Shown here in pieces: positions 52,245 through 61,954 of a stretch of 64,000 nt of DNA. The translations under genes were made by a program, and so were the position numbers. The stretch spans positions 25,167 to 89,166 of the forward strand of contig NZ_SPVG01000191.1 of NCBI RefSeq assembly GCF_004614165.1, given 5' to 3'. The DNA is from Duganella callida. Lineage in GTDB: Bacteria > Pseudomonadota > Gammaproteobacteria > Burkholderiales > Burkholderiaceae_D. The notes beneath the pieces are model-generated. The model was not told where the DNA came from. It worked only from the letters and a program-made list of their open reading frames with translations, and made no database searches. Every line of letters begins with the position of its first letter. Position 1 is the stretch's first letter.

Positions 52245-55200
52245 CTATTTTTGCCAGCGCGCCAGCATGTCGCCGGCCGTCAGCGGCCGGCTGTAGTAGT
52301 AGCCCTGCGCCAGATTGCAGCCGTGACGCAGCAGGAAGCCGGCCTGCTCTTCGGTCTCCACACCTTCCGCGATCACCGACAGATTCATGCTCTTGCCGAG
52401 CTGGATGATCGCAATCGCGATCGCCTCGTCGTTGACGTCGGTTGAAATGTCCTTGATGAAGGAACGGTCGATCTTCAGCGTCTGCACCGGCAGTTGCTTC
52501 AGGTAGGCCAGCGACGAGTAGCCGGTGCCGAAATCGTCGATCGCCAGCGCCACGCCGATCGAGTGCAGGTCGTTGATGAAGACCATGGCGTCGCCGGTGT
52601 TCATGATCACCGATTCCGTCACTTCCAGCTGCAGGCGCTGCGGCTCCAACCCCGTCTCGCGCAGGATGTCGGCCACCATGTTGACGATGCTGCCGCGTTC
52701 GAACTGCTTGGCCGACAGGTTGACCGCGATCTTCGGCACGTGCAGGCCGGCTTCCTGCCAGCGCACCATCTGGCGGCAGGCTTCGTGCAGCACCCACTTG
52801 CCAAGCTGGTTGATGAAGCCCGTGTCCTCGGCCAGCGGAATGAAGCGGATCGGCGGAATCAGCCCCAGTTCCGGATGGTTCCAGCGCACCAGCGCCTCCA
52901 CGCCCACTAACCGGCCGGTGTCGATTTGCACCTGCGGCTGATAGTTGAGGAAGATCTCCTCCTTCTCGATCGAACGGCGCAGGAAGGTCTCCAGGCGCAG
53001 GCGCTCGACGCCTTCGCCCGTCATCGACGGCGCGTAGAAGCTGTAGCCGTTACGGCCGCGCGCCTTGGCCTGGTACATGGCCACGTCGGCGTTACGGATC
53101 AGCATATTCAGATCGGCCGCATCGTCCGGGAACAGGCTGATGCCCACGCTGCACGTCACGAACAATTCGTGGCCGGCCACCATGAACGGCTGCTCGAACA
53201 TCTGCACCAGTTTTTCCGCGACCTGGCTGGCGCCGTACTGGTTCTCGATATTCTCCAGCAGCACGATGAATTCGTCGCCGCCCAGCCGCGCCAGCGTGTC
53301 GCCTTCGCGCAGGCGGTCCTGCAGCGCACGCGCCACCTGCTTCAGCAGCTCGTCGCCGATGTGGTGGCCCAGCGTGTCGTTGACGTTCTTGAAGCGGTCC
53401 AGATCGATGAACAGCAGCGCCAGTTGCTCGCCGTCGCGCGAGGCGCGCTGCAGGGCGTGCTGCAAACGGTCGTGGAACAGCAAGCGGTTCGGCAGGCCGG
53501 TGAGCGGATCGTGGTGCGCCAGGTGATCCAGCTTGTCCTGCGATTCCTTGGCCTTGGTGATGTCGCTGAACACGCCGACGTAATGCGTGGTCTTGCCGCG
53601 CGGGTCGCGCACCGCGCTGACGGTCAGGAATTCCAGGTACATGTCGCCGTTCTTGCGCTGGCTCCACAGCTCGCCGCGCCAGAAACCCTTCTCCAGCTGG
53701 TCCTGCCACATCTGCTCGTAGAAGCCCGCCTCGTGGCGGCCGGAGCGCGTCAGCGTGCGGTCGCGGCCCAGCGCCTCTGCCTCGCTGTAGCCCGTGATCA
53801 GGGTGAAAGCCGGGTTGACGGCGACGATGGTGCCTTCCGCATCCAGCACCACCACGCCGTCGGCGATGTGTTCGATCACGGTGGCGGACAGGCGCAGCTT
53901 CTCTTCCGCCTCCTTGCGCTCGGTGATGTCGGCGAACACCCAGATGCTGCCCTCGTTGGCGCGGGTGTGGTCGAGCGCATAGCCGCTGACCATGCACCAG
54001 AACACGCCGCCATCCTGGCGGCGATACTGGCGCTCCTCGCTGAAGTAGTCGCCCTTGGACAGCGACGGATACTGGCGCGCGCCCGAGGCTTCGTAATCGA
54101 AAGCGTCGAGGAACATGATGGAGGTCGAGGCGCCGGTCATCTCGCCCGGCCCGTAGCCGAACAGTTCCTCGCAGCGGCGGTTGGTCGAGAAGATGGTGCG
54201 GTGACGTACGAACATCACGCCGAACATGACGTTGTCCAGGATCGCGCTCTGCTCGGCCAGCAGCGCCTCGATGCGCACCTCGTTGTGCTTGCGCTGGCTG
54301 ATGTCGGAGATGATGCCATCCACCCACGGCGCATTGCGGTCGCCCTCGGAGGGCTGCGGCTGGCCGTTTTCCTGCACCCAGCGCTCGGCGCCGGCCGCAT
54401 CGACGATGCGGTATTCGATCTCGTAAGGCTGGCCGTCGCGGATCGCCTGGGTCACCACGCGGCGCTGCTTCTTGCGGTCTTCCGGCGCGATCAGATTGGT
54501 CCAGGAATGGGTGGTGCTGCGCATGAATTGCGCCGCCGAGTAACCGGAGATGTCTTCGATGGTGTCCGAGACGAAGTCGATCGGGCCGTCCGGGCGGAAG
54601 CGGAACACCGCGCCCGGCACCTGGGTCACGATGGTGCGGAAGCGCTCCTCGCGCTGGCCGATATCCTCGAACAAGCGCTTGATGGCCACCCGCATCTGTT
54701 CCAGCTGCTGCGCCAGGCGGCCCAGCTCGTCGCTGCCGGTGACATCCAGCCGGGTTTCGAAATCGCCGTGGGACAGCCGGTCGGAAAAGCGCATCAGCTT
54801 GCGCAGTGGCTTGATCAGGCGTGAATTCAGGAACAGGATAATCAGCAGCAGCGACACCATCAGCTGCGCCGCCAGCACGAATACGTAAGACAGCTGCTTC
54901 TCGCGCAGCTCCTGCTGGCTGCGCGCATCGTCCATCTCGACCATGATGCGGCCGATACGTTCGCCGCGCACCAGGATTTCGCGCTCGGCGCGGTAGATAT
55001 TCCCGGTCGCCACGCGCGGCGAGCGCACATGCATGAACTGGGTGTCGGCCTGGCCGACCACCTGCACCTGCAACACCGAGCGGTCGCGCATCACCGATTC
55101 GACCAGCGAATGGGCCGATTCGGCGTTCATGTTCCACAGCGATTCCTGCATGCCCAGCGCCAGGATGTCGGCATTGCGCTGCAGCGATTCGTTCAGGGCG

Positions 55201-55364
55201 ACGCGGGCCGACTGCTGCTCGTGCACGCCGATCAGCAGGTAGCTGCCTATGATGGCCGGGATCACCAGGCCGCCGAACACCACCAGCAGCAGCGAACCGT
55301 ATATGGACAGACCGTACAGCGCGCTCAGGCGGGCGCGGGCTCTCTGATAAATCGTGCTAGTCAT
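52245..55364 (-). CDS. Membrane PAS-GGDEF-EAL cyclic-di-GMP signalling protein
   Basis: A 1039-residue protein. TM1 (about 17-42), a periplasmic sensor of about 115 residues, TM2 (about 160-182), HAMP (IKPLRKLMRFSDRLSHGDFE), three PAS/PAC repeats (about 240-605), GGDEF with intact RLGGDEFIVLLE, and EAL with GVEALVRWNHPE and DDFGTGYSSLAYLKQLP. Both cyclase and phosphodiesterase sites look complete, so it may be bifunctional. Likely cotranscribed with the IorB-like gene downstream. Confidence 0.93.
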   Translation of the reverse strand: MTSTIYQRARARLSALYGLSIYGSLLLVVFGGLVIPAIIGSYLLIGVHEQQSARVALNESLQRNADILALGMQESLWNMNAESAHSLVESVMRDRSVLQVQVVGQADTQFMHVRSPRVATGNIYRAEREILVRGERIGRIMVEMDDARSQQELREKQLSYVFVLAAQLMVSLLLIILFLNSRLIKPLRKLMRFSDRLSHGDFETRLDVTGSDELGRLAQQLEQMRVAIKRLFEDIGQREERFRTIVTQVPGAVFRFRPDGPIDFVSDTIEDISGYSAAQFMRSTTHSWTNLIAPEDRKKQRRVVTQAIRDGQPYEIEYRIVDAAGAERWVQENGQPQPSEGDRNAPWVDGIISDISQRKHNEVRIEALLAEQSAILDNVMFGVMFVRHRTIFSTNRRCEELFGYGPGEMTGASTSIMFLDAFDYEASGARQYPSLSKGDYFSEERQYRRQDGGVFWCMVSGYALDHTRANEGSIWVFADITERKEAEEKLRLSATVIEHIADGVVVLDAEGTIVAVNPAFTLITGYSEAEALGRDRTLTRSGRHEAGFYEQMWQDQLEKGFWRGELWSQRKNGDMYLEFLTVSAVRDPRGKTTHYVGVFSDITKAKESQDKLDHLAHHDPLTGLPNRLLFHDRLQHALQRASRDGEQLALLFIDLDRFKNVNDTLGHHIGDELLKQVARALQDRLREGDTLARLGGDEFIVLLENIENQYGASQVAEKLVQMFEQPFMVAGHELFVTCSVGISLFPDDAADLNMLIRNADVAMYQAKARGRNGYSFYAPSMTGEGVERLRLETFLRRSIEKEEIFLNYQPQVQIDTGRLVGVEALVRWNHPELGLIPPIRFIPLAEDTGFINQLGKWVLHEACRQMVRWQEAGLHVPKIAVNLSAKQFERGSIVNMVADILRETGLEPQRLQLEVTESVIMNTGDAMVFINDLHSIGVALAIDDFGTGYSSLAYLKQLPVQTLKIDRSFIKDISTDVNDEAIAIAIIQLGKSMNLSVIAEGVETEEQAGFLLRHGCNLAQGYYYSRPLTAGDMLARWQK

Positions 55365-55512
55365 GCACCAGCGTAATATGAAGTTGGCATCGGCGGTCTG
55401 AAATTGTTACTTGATGGAATTATGCCCGACAAACTGAAGCAAAAGCGCACTGTGAGCAAAAAACCCACAGCCGCGTTATGATCGCGACTCTTTTTTACAC
55501 ATAGGAATCGCC

Positions 55513-56025
55513 ATGACCACCTTTTCGATGTACACCGCCTCCATTCCTGTGTTCAAGCAGATTCTGAACAGTCTGCACGCCATCCTGGAAAAGGCCGAAG
55601 CGCACGCGGCCGAGAAGAAAATCGAGCCCAACGCGCTGCTGCAATTCCGTCTGTTCCCGGACATGCTGCCGTTCACCCGCCAGATCCAGATCGCCTGCGA
55701 TTTCGCCAAGGGCGCGGCGGCGCGCCTGGGCGGCCAGGAAGTGCCCTCCTATGCCGACACCGAAGTGACCTTCGAGGAGCTTAAGGCGCGCATCCAGAAA
55801 ACCCTGGCCTTTATGGACAGCGTGCCGCGCGAGGCGATCGAAGCCGGCCTGAGCCGCGCCATCACCACCGGCAGCGGCGAGCGCGCCAAGCACTTCGAGG
55901 GCGGCCACATCTACCTGTTCCACTACGCGCTGCCGCACTTCTACTTCCACGCCACCACCGCTTACGACATCCTGCGCCACAACGGCCTGGAAATCGGCAA
56001 GAAAGACTTTATCGGCTCGTATTGA
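55513..56025 (+). CDS. DUF1993 family protein (DinB-like helical bundle)
   Basis: A 170-residue protein of DUF1993: MYTASIPVFKQILNSLHAIL, FRLFPDMLPFTRQIQIACDFAKG (partly quoted), TFEELKARIQKTL, HIYLFHYALPHFYFHATTAYDILRHNG (partly quoted), GKKDFIGSY. The fold is a four-helix bundle of the DinB type; function unknown. AGGAAT precedes the ATG. It abuts the convergent DUF1289 gene. Confidence 0.88.
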   Translation: MTTFSMYTASIPVFKQILNSLHAILEKAEAHAAEKKIEPNALLQFRLFPDMLPFTRQIQIACDFAKGAAARLGGQEVPSYADTEVTFEELKARIQKTLAFMDSVPREAIEAGLSRAITTGSGERAKHFEGGHIYLFHYALPHFYFHATTAYDILRHNGLEIGKKDFIGSY

Positions 56026-56217
56026 TCAGCCGTTACGGCGCGGGTAACCCTGCGCCAGGATGCGCTGCCAGACGACTTCCTTCTGTTCCGGCGTCATCGC
56101 CACCCAGTGCGCCACCTCGACCACGGTGCGGCCGCAACCGCGGCACACCTCGTCGAAGGTGGTCGAGCAGACCGCCACGCACGGCGTGTCGGGACGGATG
56201 GGCAGGTCCTTGCTCAT
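56026..56217 (-). CDS. DUF1289 family protein
   Basis: A 63-residue cysteine protein: TPCVAVCSTTFDEVCRGCGRT contains four Cys typical of DUF1289 (probable metal site), followed by EVAHWVAMTPEQKEVVW. Start overlaps the DUF1415 stop by 4 nt, and its stop abuts the DUF1993 stop. Confidence 0.85.
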   Translation of the reverse strand: MSKDLPIRPDTPCVAVCSTTFDEVCRGCGRTVVEVAHWVAMTPEQKEVVWQRILAQGYPRRNG

Positions 56218-56771
56218 GCCTGCTCCATCAGCTTGTCCCAGCCGTCGTGGCCGAGTTTTTCCATGGTCTCGATGTTCTTGTCGAAAATATCAGAGGCGTC
56301 CGGGAAAGCTTCCACCGCCCGGTCGATGCTGTCTTCGCGCAGCAGATGCAGGGTCGGATACGGCGAGCGGTTGGTGTAGTTGCCGATGTCGTTTTTGTCG
56401 GTATCGGCGAACTGGTAGTCCGGATGAAAGCTGGCCACCTGCAGCACGCCGTCCAGTTCCAGCTCTTCCAGCGCGGCGTCGGCCACGTCCAGAAATTCGT
56501 TGTAGTCGAAGAAGTCGGTGAGCACCTTCGGGTGGATCAGCAGGGTGGTGTCGATCTGCTCCGGGTCGGCGTCGGCCAGGTGCTGCAACTCTTCCATCAG
56601 CTTTTCCAGCAACTCTTCCGGCGTTTCGGCCTCGCTGACCACGTAGCGGATCTGTTTTTTCACGTGCACCGCCTTGGCGAACGGGCACAGGTTCAGGCCG
56701 ATCACGGCTTTTTCCATCCAGTGGACGGTGTCGGCGACCACCTGATCGCGGTCGACAGCGGGACTACTCAT
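56214..56771 (-). CDS. DUF1415 family protein
   Basis: A 185-residue protein of DUF1415: VHWMEKAVIGLNLCPFAKAVH, LLIHPKVLTDFFDYNEFLDVAD (partly quoted), GVLQVASFHPDYQFAD and NRSPYPTLHLLRE are the conserved blocks. Function unknown. Overlap with DUF1289 by 4 nt means coupled translation. Divergent from mltD. Confidence 0.88.
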   Translation of the reverse strand: MSSPAVDRDQVVADTVHWMEKAVIGLNLCPFAKAVHVKKQIRYVVSEAETPEELLEKLMEELQHLADADPEQIDTTLLIHPKVLTDFFDYNEFLDVADAALEELELDGVLQVASFHPDYQFADTDKNDIGNYTNRSPYPTLHLLREDSIDRAVEAFPDASDIFDKNIETMEKLGHDGWDKLMEQA

Positions 56772-56916
56772 GACTTTTCCTTCGAATAACTACAGAAAAA
56801 GCAGCATTGTACGCAGTCTTTGCGCTATCTCATACTTCTGTCAATTTGCTGTCAACTGACGCTTATTTTGCTGGAACTGTTGCATACAAGAATTTGTAAT
56901 ATGGCTGACATATTTC

Positions 56917-56946
56917 TTGACTCGGGTAAGTGGTCTTCCGTACACT
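56917..56946 (+). promoter_or_regulatory. Probable mltD promoter
   Basis: TTGACT (56917-56922), 18 bp, TACACT (56941-56946); leader of about 47 nt to the ATG at 57000. Confidence 0.5.
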
Positions 56947-56999
56947 CCGTGTTTATTCATAGTCGTCGCGATGTTTCATGTCGCCAACTCTGGAAAACT

Positions 57000-58379
57000 A
57001 TGCAAGCACGAATTTCTAAATCCGCGGCTTTGGCGGCGTTGCTGGCGCTCTCGGCGCCCATGCTGGCCCAGGCCCACGATGAGGCGCTGGACCTGCCGAC
57101 CGCCACCACCGCGCTGTCCCCGCTGCCCAAGTCCGCATCGCTCGACGTTTCTGCCGTCAAACCCGCCAAACCAGCCAAAGCCATCGATGAAGACGCTTTC
57201 CGCGAGAAGGACGTCTGGGGCCGCATCCGCAGCGGTTACGCGATTCCCGATGTGAATAACGACCTGGTGGCCAAGCACGTCAACTGGTACGCCACCCGTC
57301 CCGACTACATCGCCCGCACCACCGCGCGCGCTTCGCTGTACCTGTTCCACGTGGTGTCCGAACTCGAAAAGCGCGGCATGCCGACCGAGCTGGCGCTGCT
57401 GCCGTTCATCGAGTCCGCGTTCAACCCGCAGGCGCTGTCCAGCGCCAACGCCGCCGGCATCTGGCAGTTCGTGCCGGGCACCGGCCGCGATTTCAACCTG
57501 AAGCAGGACGCTTTCAAGGATGAGCGCCGCGGCATCCTGGCCTCGACCGACGCCGCCCTGACCTACCTGCAGCGCCTGTATGACATGTTCGGCGACTGGC
57601 AGCTGGCCCTGGCCGCCTACAACTGGGGCGAAGGCTCGGTGCAGAAAGCCATCAAGCGCAACCAGGCCGCCGGCAAGCCGACCGACTTCGAAAGCCTGGC
57701 CGAGCAGATGCCGGCCGAGACCCGCAATTACGTGCCCAAGCTGCAGGCGGTCAAGAACATCGTCGCCAACCCGCAGCAGTACGGGTTGAACCTGCCGCTG
57801 ATCGACAACACGCCATATTTCACCGCGGTCGACAAGACCAGCGACATCGACCTGACCGTGGCCGCCCATCTGGCCGAGCTGTCGGTGGACGAGTTCAAGG
57901 CGCTGAATCCGCAATTCAAGCGCCCGGTCATCACCGGCGACGAGGACACCAAGATCCTGCTGCCCAAGGAAAACGCGGAGAAATACCACATCAACCTGGC
58001 GCAGTGGAGCAAGGAACTGTCGACCTGGACCACGCACAAGATCACCAGCGCGCGCGAATCGATCCGCACGCTGGCCTCGCGCTTCCACACCTCGCCGGAA
58101 GTGATCCGCCAGGCCAACAATATTCCGCAGAATTCCGTGCTGAAGGCCGGCTCGACCATCCTGGTGCCGAAGATTTCGACCTCGGCCAATATCGACATCC
58201 CGGCGCAGGTGGAAGACAACGCCAGCGTCGCCTACGAGGCCGAACGCAGCGGCAAATCGGCCAAGGGTTACAAGCTGGCCGGCAAGGGCAAGCCGGAAAA
58301 AGGCGGCGTTTCGCTGGTCAAGGCACGCGTGCCGCGCGATGCCGTCAAGTCCAAATCCCACCGCAAACACAACGATTGA
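57000..58379 (+). CDS. mltD: Membrane-bound lytic murein transglycosylase D-like protein
   Basis: A 459-residue lytic transglycosylase. Signal peptide MQARISKSAALAALLALSAPMLAQA from the ATG at 57000 (upstream in-frame starts give no signal). The SLT domain has LLPFIESAFNPQALS with the catalytic Glu, AAGIWQFVPGTGRDF, and LALAAYNWGEGSVQKAI. Two LysM-like regions follow, the second clear (KITSARESIRTLASRFHTS, NNIPQNSVLKAGSTILVP). There is no lipobox, unlike E. coli MltD. It cleaves peptidoglycan with 1,6-anhydro ends. Confidence 0.92.
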   Translation: MQARISKSAALAALLALSAPMLAQAHDEALDLPTATTALSPLPKSASLDVSAVKPAKPAKAIDEDAFREKDVWGRIRSGYAIPDVNNDLVAKHVNWYATRPDYIARTTARASLYLFHVVSELEKRGMPTELALLPFIESAFNPQALSSANAAGIWQFVPGTGRDFNLKQDAFKDERRGILASTDAALTYLQRLYDMFGDWQLALAAYNWGEGSVQKAIKRNQAAGKPTDFESLAEQMPAETRNYVPKLQAVKNIVANPQQYGLNLPLIDNTPYFTAVDKTSDIDLTVAAHLAELSVDEFKALNPQFKRPVITGDEDTKILLPKENAEKYHINLAQWSKELSTWTTHKITSARESIRTLASRFHTSPEVIRQANNIPQNSVLKAGSTILVPKISTSANIDIPAQVEDNASVAYEAERSGKSAKGYKLAGKGKPEKGGVSLVKARVPRDAVKSKSHRKHND

Positions 58380-58430
58380 CACGGTTCCGGCCCCGTCCAT
58401 GGCGGGGCTTGAAACCTTGCCAATCAATGG

Positions 58431-58459
58431 TTGCAGTCATGGCTGACACGTCCTACAAT
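58431..58459 (+). promoter_or_regulatory. Probable fabI promoter
   Basis: TTGCAG (58431-58436), 17 bp, TACAAT (58454-58459). The leader to the fabI ATG is about 100 nt. Confidence 0.55.
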
Positions 58460-58568
58460 CTTGGTCTTGCGTGTCGGGCAAGTCTCGCACACTAAAAAAA
58501 CAACCCCACTGACGTCGCCAGCCAGCCTGACGGGCTAGCGAGCGCGCGCAGTTGCAATTGGAGTTCCT

Positions 58569-59360
58569 ATGGCGTTCTTGCAAGGCAAAAAAATCCTCAT
58601 CACCGGTCTGCTGTCCAACCGTTCCATCGCTTACGGCATTGCGCAAGCCTGCAAACGCGAAGGCGCCGAGCTGGCGTTCACCTACGTCGGCGACCGTTTC
58701 AAAGACCGCATCACCGAGTTTGCCGCCGAATTCGGCAGCAGCCTGGTGTTCGACTGCGACGTCTCCAGCGATGAGCAGATCAACGCCCTGTTCGCCGACC
58801 TCGGCAAGAGCTGGGACCGCCTGGACGGCCTGGTGCACGCGATCGGCTTTGCGCCGCGCGAAGCCATCGCCGGCGAGTTCCTGGACGGCCTGACCCGCGA
58901 AAACTTCCGCATCGCCCACGACATCTCCGCCTACAGCTTCCCGGCCCTGACCAAGGCCGCGCTGCCGCTGCTGAAAGAAGGTTCGTCGGTGCTGACCCTG
59001 TCCTACCTGGGTGCGGTGCGCGCCATTCCTTACTACAACACCATGGGCCTGGCCAAGGCATCGCTGGAAGCGTCGGTGCGCTACCTGGCGGAAAACCTGG
59101 GCAAGCAGGGCATCCGCTCGAACGGCATTTCGGCCGGCCCGATCAAGACCCTGGCCGCGTCCGGCATCAAGGACTTCGGCAAGCTGCTGGGCTTCGCCGC
59201 CTCGCACGCGCCGCTGCGCCGCAACGTGACTATCGAAGAAGTCGGCAACACCGCCGCCTTCCTGCTGTCCGACCTGGCATCCGGCATCACCGGCGAGATC
59301 ACCTACGTCGACGGCGGCTTCTCGCATGTGATGGGCCTGAACGCGGAAGACTACACCTGA
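58569..59360 (+). CDS. fabI: Enoyl-[acyl-carrier-protein] reductase (NADH)
   Basis: A 263-residue FabI, the last reductive step of fatty-acid elongation. N-terminal [46 protein letters not shown], and the active-site [20 protein letters not shown] (Tyr-x6-Lys) are as in FabI; it ends THVDGGF-type [21 protein letters not shown] precedes ATG. A strong terminator follows. Confidence 0.96.
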   Translation: MAFLQGKKILITGLLSNRSIAYGIAQACKREGAELAFTYVGDRFKDRITEFAAEFGSSLVFDCDVSSDEQINALFADLGKSWDRLDGLVHAIGFAPREAIAGEFLDGLTRENFRIAHDISAYSFPALTKAALPLLKEGSSVLTLSYLGAVRAIPYYNTMGLAKASLEASVRYLAENLGKQGIRSNGISAGPIKTLAASGIKDFGKLLGFAASHAPLRRNVTIEEVGNTAAFLLSDLASGITGEITYVDGGFSHVMGLNAEDYT

Positions 59361-59385
59361 GCCGGCTCCCGCTTGACCCGCGAAA

Positions 59386-59412
59386 ACGCCCTGTCCGCAG
59401 GGCGTTTTTTTT
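59386..59412 (+). terminator. Rho-independent terminator after fabI
   Basis: ACGCCCTG (59386-59393), loop TCCG, CAGGGCGT (59398-59405), followed by an eight-T run. Confidence 0.92.
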
Positions 59413-59490
59413 CGCCGATTGCGATGCAACAGATACAACGCTATACTTGCACGGAAAATAATATTCATACCAGGGTTGGCAACAGTGAAC

Positions 59491-60063
59491 ATGACTCCGT
59501 CGATGGCGCGTGCGGTCGCGCCTGAGCGCGCACAGATGCGCAAAGTGCTTTTCATCCTCAGCGAGCTGCGCGATGAGGACGTCGAATGGCTGGCCATGGC
59601 CGGTGATCGCCTGCGCTACCCGGTCGGGGCGGAACTGATCTCTTATGGCAGCGTGGTCGACAGCGTGTATTTCGTGCTCGACGGCACCTTCTCTGTGCTG
59701 GCCGCCAATGGCGAACTGGTGGCGGAACTGAGCAGCGGCGAAGTGATCGGCGAAATGTCGCTGGTCGATCCGGCGCGCACCACCGCCTCGGTGCGCGCCG
59801 GCGAAGGCGCCTCGGCGCTGCGCATCTCGCACGCGCGCATGCGCGACAAGCTGGCCGCCGACGCGCCGTTCGCCGCCCGCTTCTATCGCGCGCTGTCGGT
59901 GTTCATGTCGGCGCGCATGCGCCAAACCACGCGCCGCTTCGGCTACGGCGGCATGAGCCAGCCGGACCAGCCGCAGGCCGACGAGATCAGCGAGGAGCTG
60001 CTGGAAAAAGCCCACCTGGCCAGCCTGCGTTTCGAGCGTCTGCTGAAACGGCTGGCGAGTTAG
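59491..60063 (+). CDS. Cyclic nucleotide-binding (CRP-like sensor) domain protein
   Basis: A 190-residue protein with one cNMP-binding domain: LRYPVGAELISYGSVVDSVYFVLDGTFSVL (partly quoted), GEVIGEMSLVDPARTTASVRAGEGASALR (phosphate-binding cassette GEMSLVDPARTTAS). No HTH follows; instead a helical tail rich in Arg/Gln ends the protein, so it is not a CRP-type transcription factor. ATG 59491 is chosen; a GTG two codons earlier is possible. Role unknown. Confidence 0.8.
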   Translation: MTPSMARAVAPERAQMRKVLFILSELRDEDVEWLAMAGDRLRYPVGAELISYGSVVDSVYFVLDGTFSVLAANGELVAELSSGEVIGEMSLVDPARTTASVRAGEGASALRISHARMRDKLAADAPFAARFYRALSVFMSARMRQTTRRFGYGGMSQPDQPQADEISEELLEKAHLASLRFERLLKRLAS

Positions 60064-60229
60064 CTATATACACGGACGATAAACTAGGGCATAATAACGG
60101 CCTTGCGCTGAAAACCCGCCTGTCGATCCATAGCAAATCGATAGTCATCCTTCAGCCAGTGATAGTTTAGCAGCTACGCAAGCCTCACAGCGCATCGTTC
60201 GGATGCCCTTATAAAGCCCTCCCGCCCCT

Positions 60230-60351
60230 GGTGTCGCACTTTGACACCGTCCCGGCGCAAAGCTTTTGTGCCGAAATTTCTTTCGATTCTGATTGAGTCA
60301 TTTCGTTTTTGGTAAGCGTTGCTATTTCGCGTTCCGCGTGTGCGAGAACGC
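60230..60351 (+). promoter_or_regulatory. Structured leader upstream of the DEAD-box helicase gene
   Basis: The 309-bp gap before the helicase holds three hairpins: GGTGTC/GACACC (60230-60248), GGCGCAAA/TTTTGTGCC (60254-60272) and GCGTTC/GAACGC (60329-60351). The last is followed by AGATTTTTA and lies 22 nt before the ATG, like an attenuator. Nothing coding is seen in 60064-60372. Confidence 0.45.
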
Positions 60352-60372
60352 AGATTTTTACGAAAGAAAAGC

Positions 60373-61797
60373 ATGACATTTGAAGCACTAGGTCTCAACA
60401 CGTCCATCCTCAAAGCCCTGACCGACGCCGGCTACACCAAGCCGACCCCGGTGCAGGAGCAGGCAGTGCCCGCCGCGATCGCGGGCAAGGACCTGTTGGT
60501 ATCCTCGCAAACCGGTTCCGGCAAGACCGCAGCCTTCATGCTGCCGTCGCTGCACCGTCTGGCCGCCATCGAGCCAGCGCCGGCCGGCAAGACCCCCAAC
60601 CAGGAAATGCAGGCTGCGCGTTCGCGCGGCGAGCGTCCACGCTTTAAGCCAGCCCAGCCGAAGATGCTGGTGCTGACCCCGACCCGCGAGCTGGCGCTGC
60701 AGGTCACCACCAACACCGACAAGTACAGCGTCAACCTGCGTCGCATCAAGGCCGTCTCGATCCTGGGCGGCATGCCGTATCCGAAGCAGATGCAACTGCT
60801 GGCCAAGAATCCGGAAATCCTGGTCGCCACCCCGGGCCGCCTGATCGACCACATGGAATCGGGCAAGATCGACTTTTCGCAGCTGCAGATCCTGGTGCTG
60901 GACGAAGCCGACCGCATGCTGGACATGGGCTTCATCGACGACATCGAAAAAATCGTGGCGGCGACCCCGGACGGCCGCCAGACCATGTTGTTCTCGGCCA
61001 CCCTGGATGGCGTGGTCGGCAACATGGCGCGCCGCATCACCAAGGAGCCGCAGATCATCCAGATCATGACGGCTGCCAACAAGCACGAAAACATCACCCA
61101 GCGCGTGCACTTCGTCGACGACCTGTCGCACAAGAACCGCCTGCTGGACCACCTGCTGCGCGACGACACCATGGACCAGGCCGTGGTCTTCACCGCCACC
61201 AAGCGTGACGCCGACACCATCGCCGACCGCCTGAACATCGCCGGCTTCTCGGCCGCCGCGCTGCACGGCGACATGCACCAGGGCGCGCGCAACCGCACGC
61301 TGGAAAGCCTGCGCCGCGGCCAGGTCAAGGTGCTGGTCGCCACCGACGTTGCCGCCCGCGGCATCGACGTGCCGAGCATCACCCACGTGTTCAACTACGA
61401 CTTGCCGAAGTTCCCGGAAGACTACGTGCACCGCATCGGCCGTACCGGCCGCGCCGGCCGCAACGGTCTGGCGATTTCGCTGGTGAACCACGCCGAAGGC
61501 ATGAACGTGAAGCGCATCGAGCGCTTCACCAAGCAGATGATTCCGGTGAACGTGGTGGAAGGCTACGAGCCGAAGAAAACCGGTTCGGCGCCACGCTCCT
61601 CGCGTCCAGGTGGCTGGAAGCCGGGCGACAATCGCGGCGGCGCCAAGCCGGGCCAGCGTTCGTTCAGCAAGCCAGGCAACGGCGCCCCGCGCCGTGACGG
61701 CGTCAGCGGCTCGGCCGAAGGCTACAAGGGTCCAGGCTTCAAAGCCAACAACCCCTACAACAGCGACCGTCCACGCCGCAGCTACGGCGACCGCTAA
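60373..61797 (+). CDS. rhlE: DEAD-box ATP-dependent RNA helicase (RhlE/SrmB group)
   Basis: A 474-residue RNA helicase. Q motif FEALGLNTSI...PTPVQEQAVPAAI, Walker A SSQTGSGKTAAF, PTRELA, GG, TPGRL, VLDEADRMLD, SAT, then helicase C motifs ARGIDVP and HRIGRTGRAG. The C-terminal 65 residues are basic, Gly/Arg/Pro-rich RNA-binding tail. A 25-residue insert after motif I (APAGKTPNQEMQAARSRGER) is seen in betaproteobacterial RhlE. ATG at 60373; the longer in-frame start would remove the leader. Symbol is by similarity of the core only. Confidence 0.9.
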   Translation: MTFEALGLNTSILKALTDAGYTKPTPVQEQAVPAAIAGKDLLVSSQTGSGKTAAFMLPSLHRLAAIEPAPAGKTPNQEMQAARSRGERPRFKPAQPKMLVLTPTRELALQVTTNTDKYSVNLRRIKAVSILGGMPYPKQMQLLAKNPEILVATPGRLIDHMESGKIDFSQLQILVLDEADRMLDMGFIDDIEKIVAATPDGRQTMLFSATLDGVVGNMARRITKEPQIIQIMTAANKHENITQRVHFVDDLSHKNRLLDHLLRDDTMDQAVVFTATKRDADTIADRLNIAGFSAAALHGDMHQGARNRTLESLRRGQVKVLVATDVAARGIDVPSITHVFNYDLPKFPEDYVHRIGRTGRAGRNGLAISLVNHAEGMNVKRIERFTKQMIPVNVVEGYEPKKTGSAPRSSRPGGWKPGDNRGGAKPGQRSFSKPGNGAPRRDGVSGSAEGYKGPGFKANNPYNSDRPRRSYGDR

Positions 61798-61817
61798 GCT
61801 GGTTAGCGCTTGAATAA

Positions 61818-61853
61818 AACGGCCACCGGAGCGATCTGGTGGCCGTTTTTTTT
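61818..61853 (+). terminator. Rho-independent terminator after the helicase gene
   Basis: AACGGCCACC (61818-61827), 10-nt loop, GGTGGCCGTT (61838-61847), T-run to 61853. Confidence 0.92.
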
Positions 61854-61864
61854 GTCGCAGGCGT

Positions 61865-61888
61865 TGCATAAAATACTATTCTTATGCA
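61865..61888. promoter_or_regulatory. AT-rich inverted repeat at the left edge of the accessory segment
   Basis: TGCATAA (61865-61871) and TTATGCA (61882-61888) flank 10 bp. Base composition drops from here to the window end. It may be an operator or part of a boundary; no protein is assigned. Confidence 0.35.
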
Positions 61889-61954
61889 TAAGATGGTAAT
61901 TCGGAGCACTTTATGATGTCGGTAATGCTGGCGGCGACCTGGGACCACACGTGG

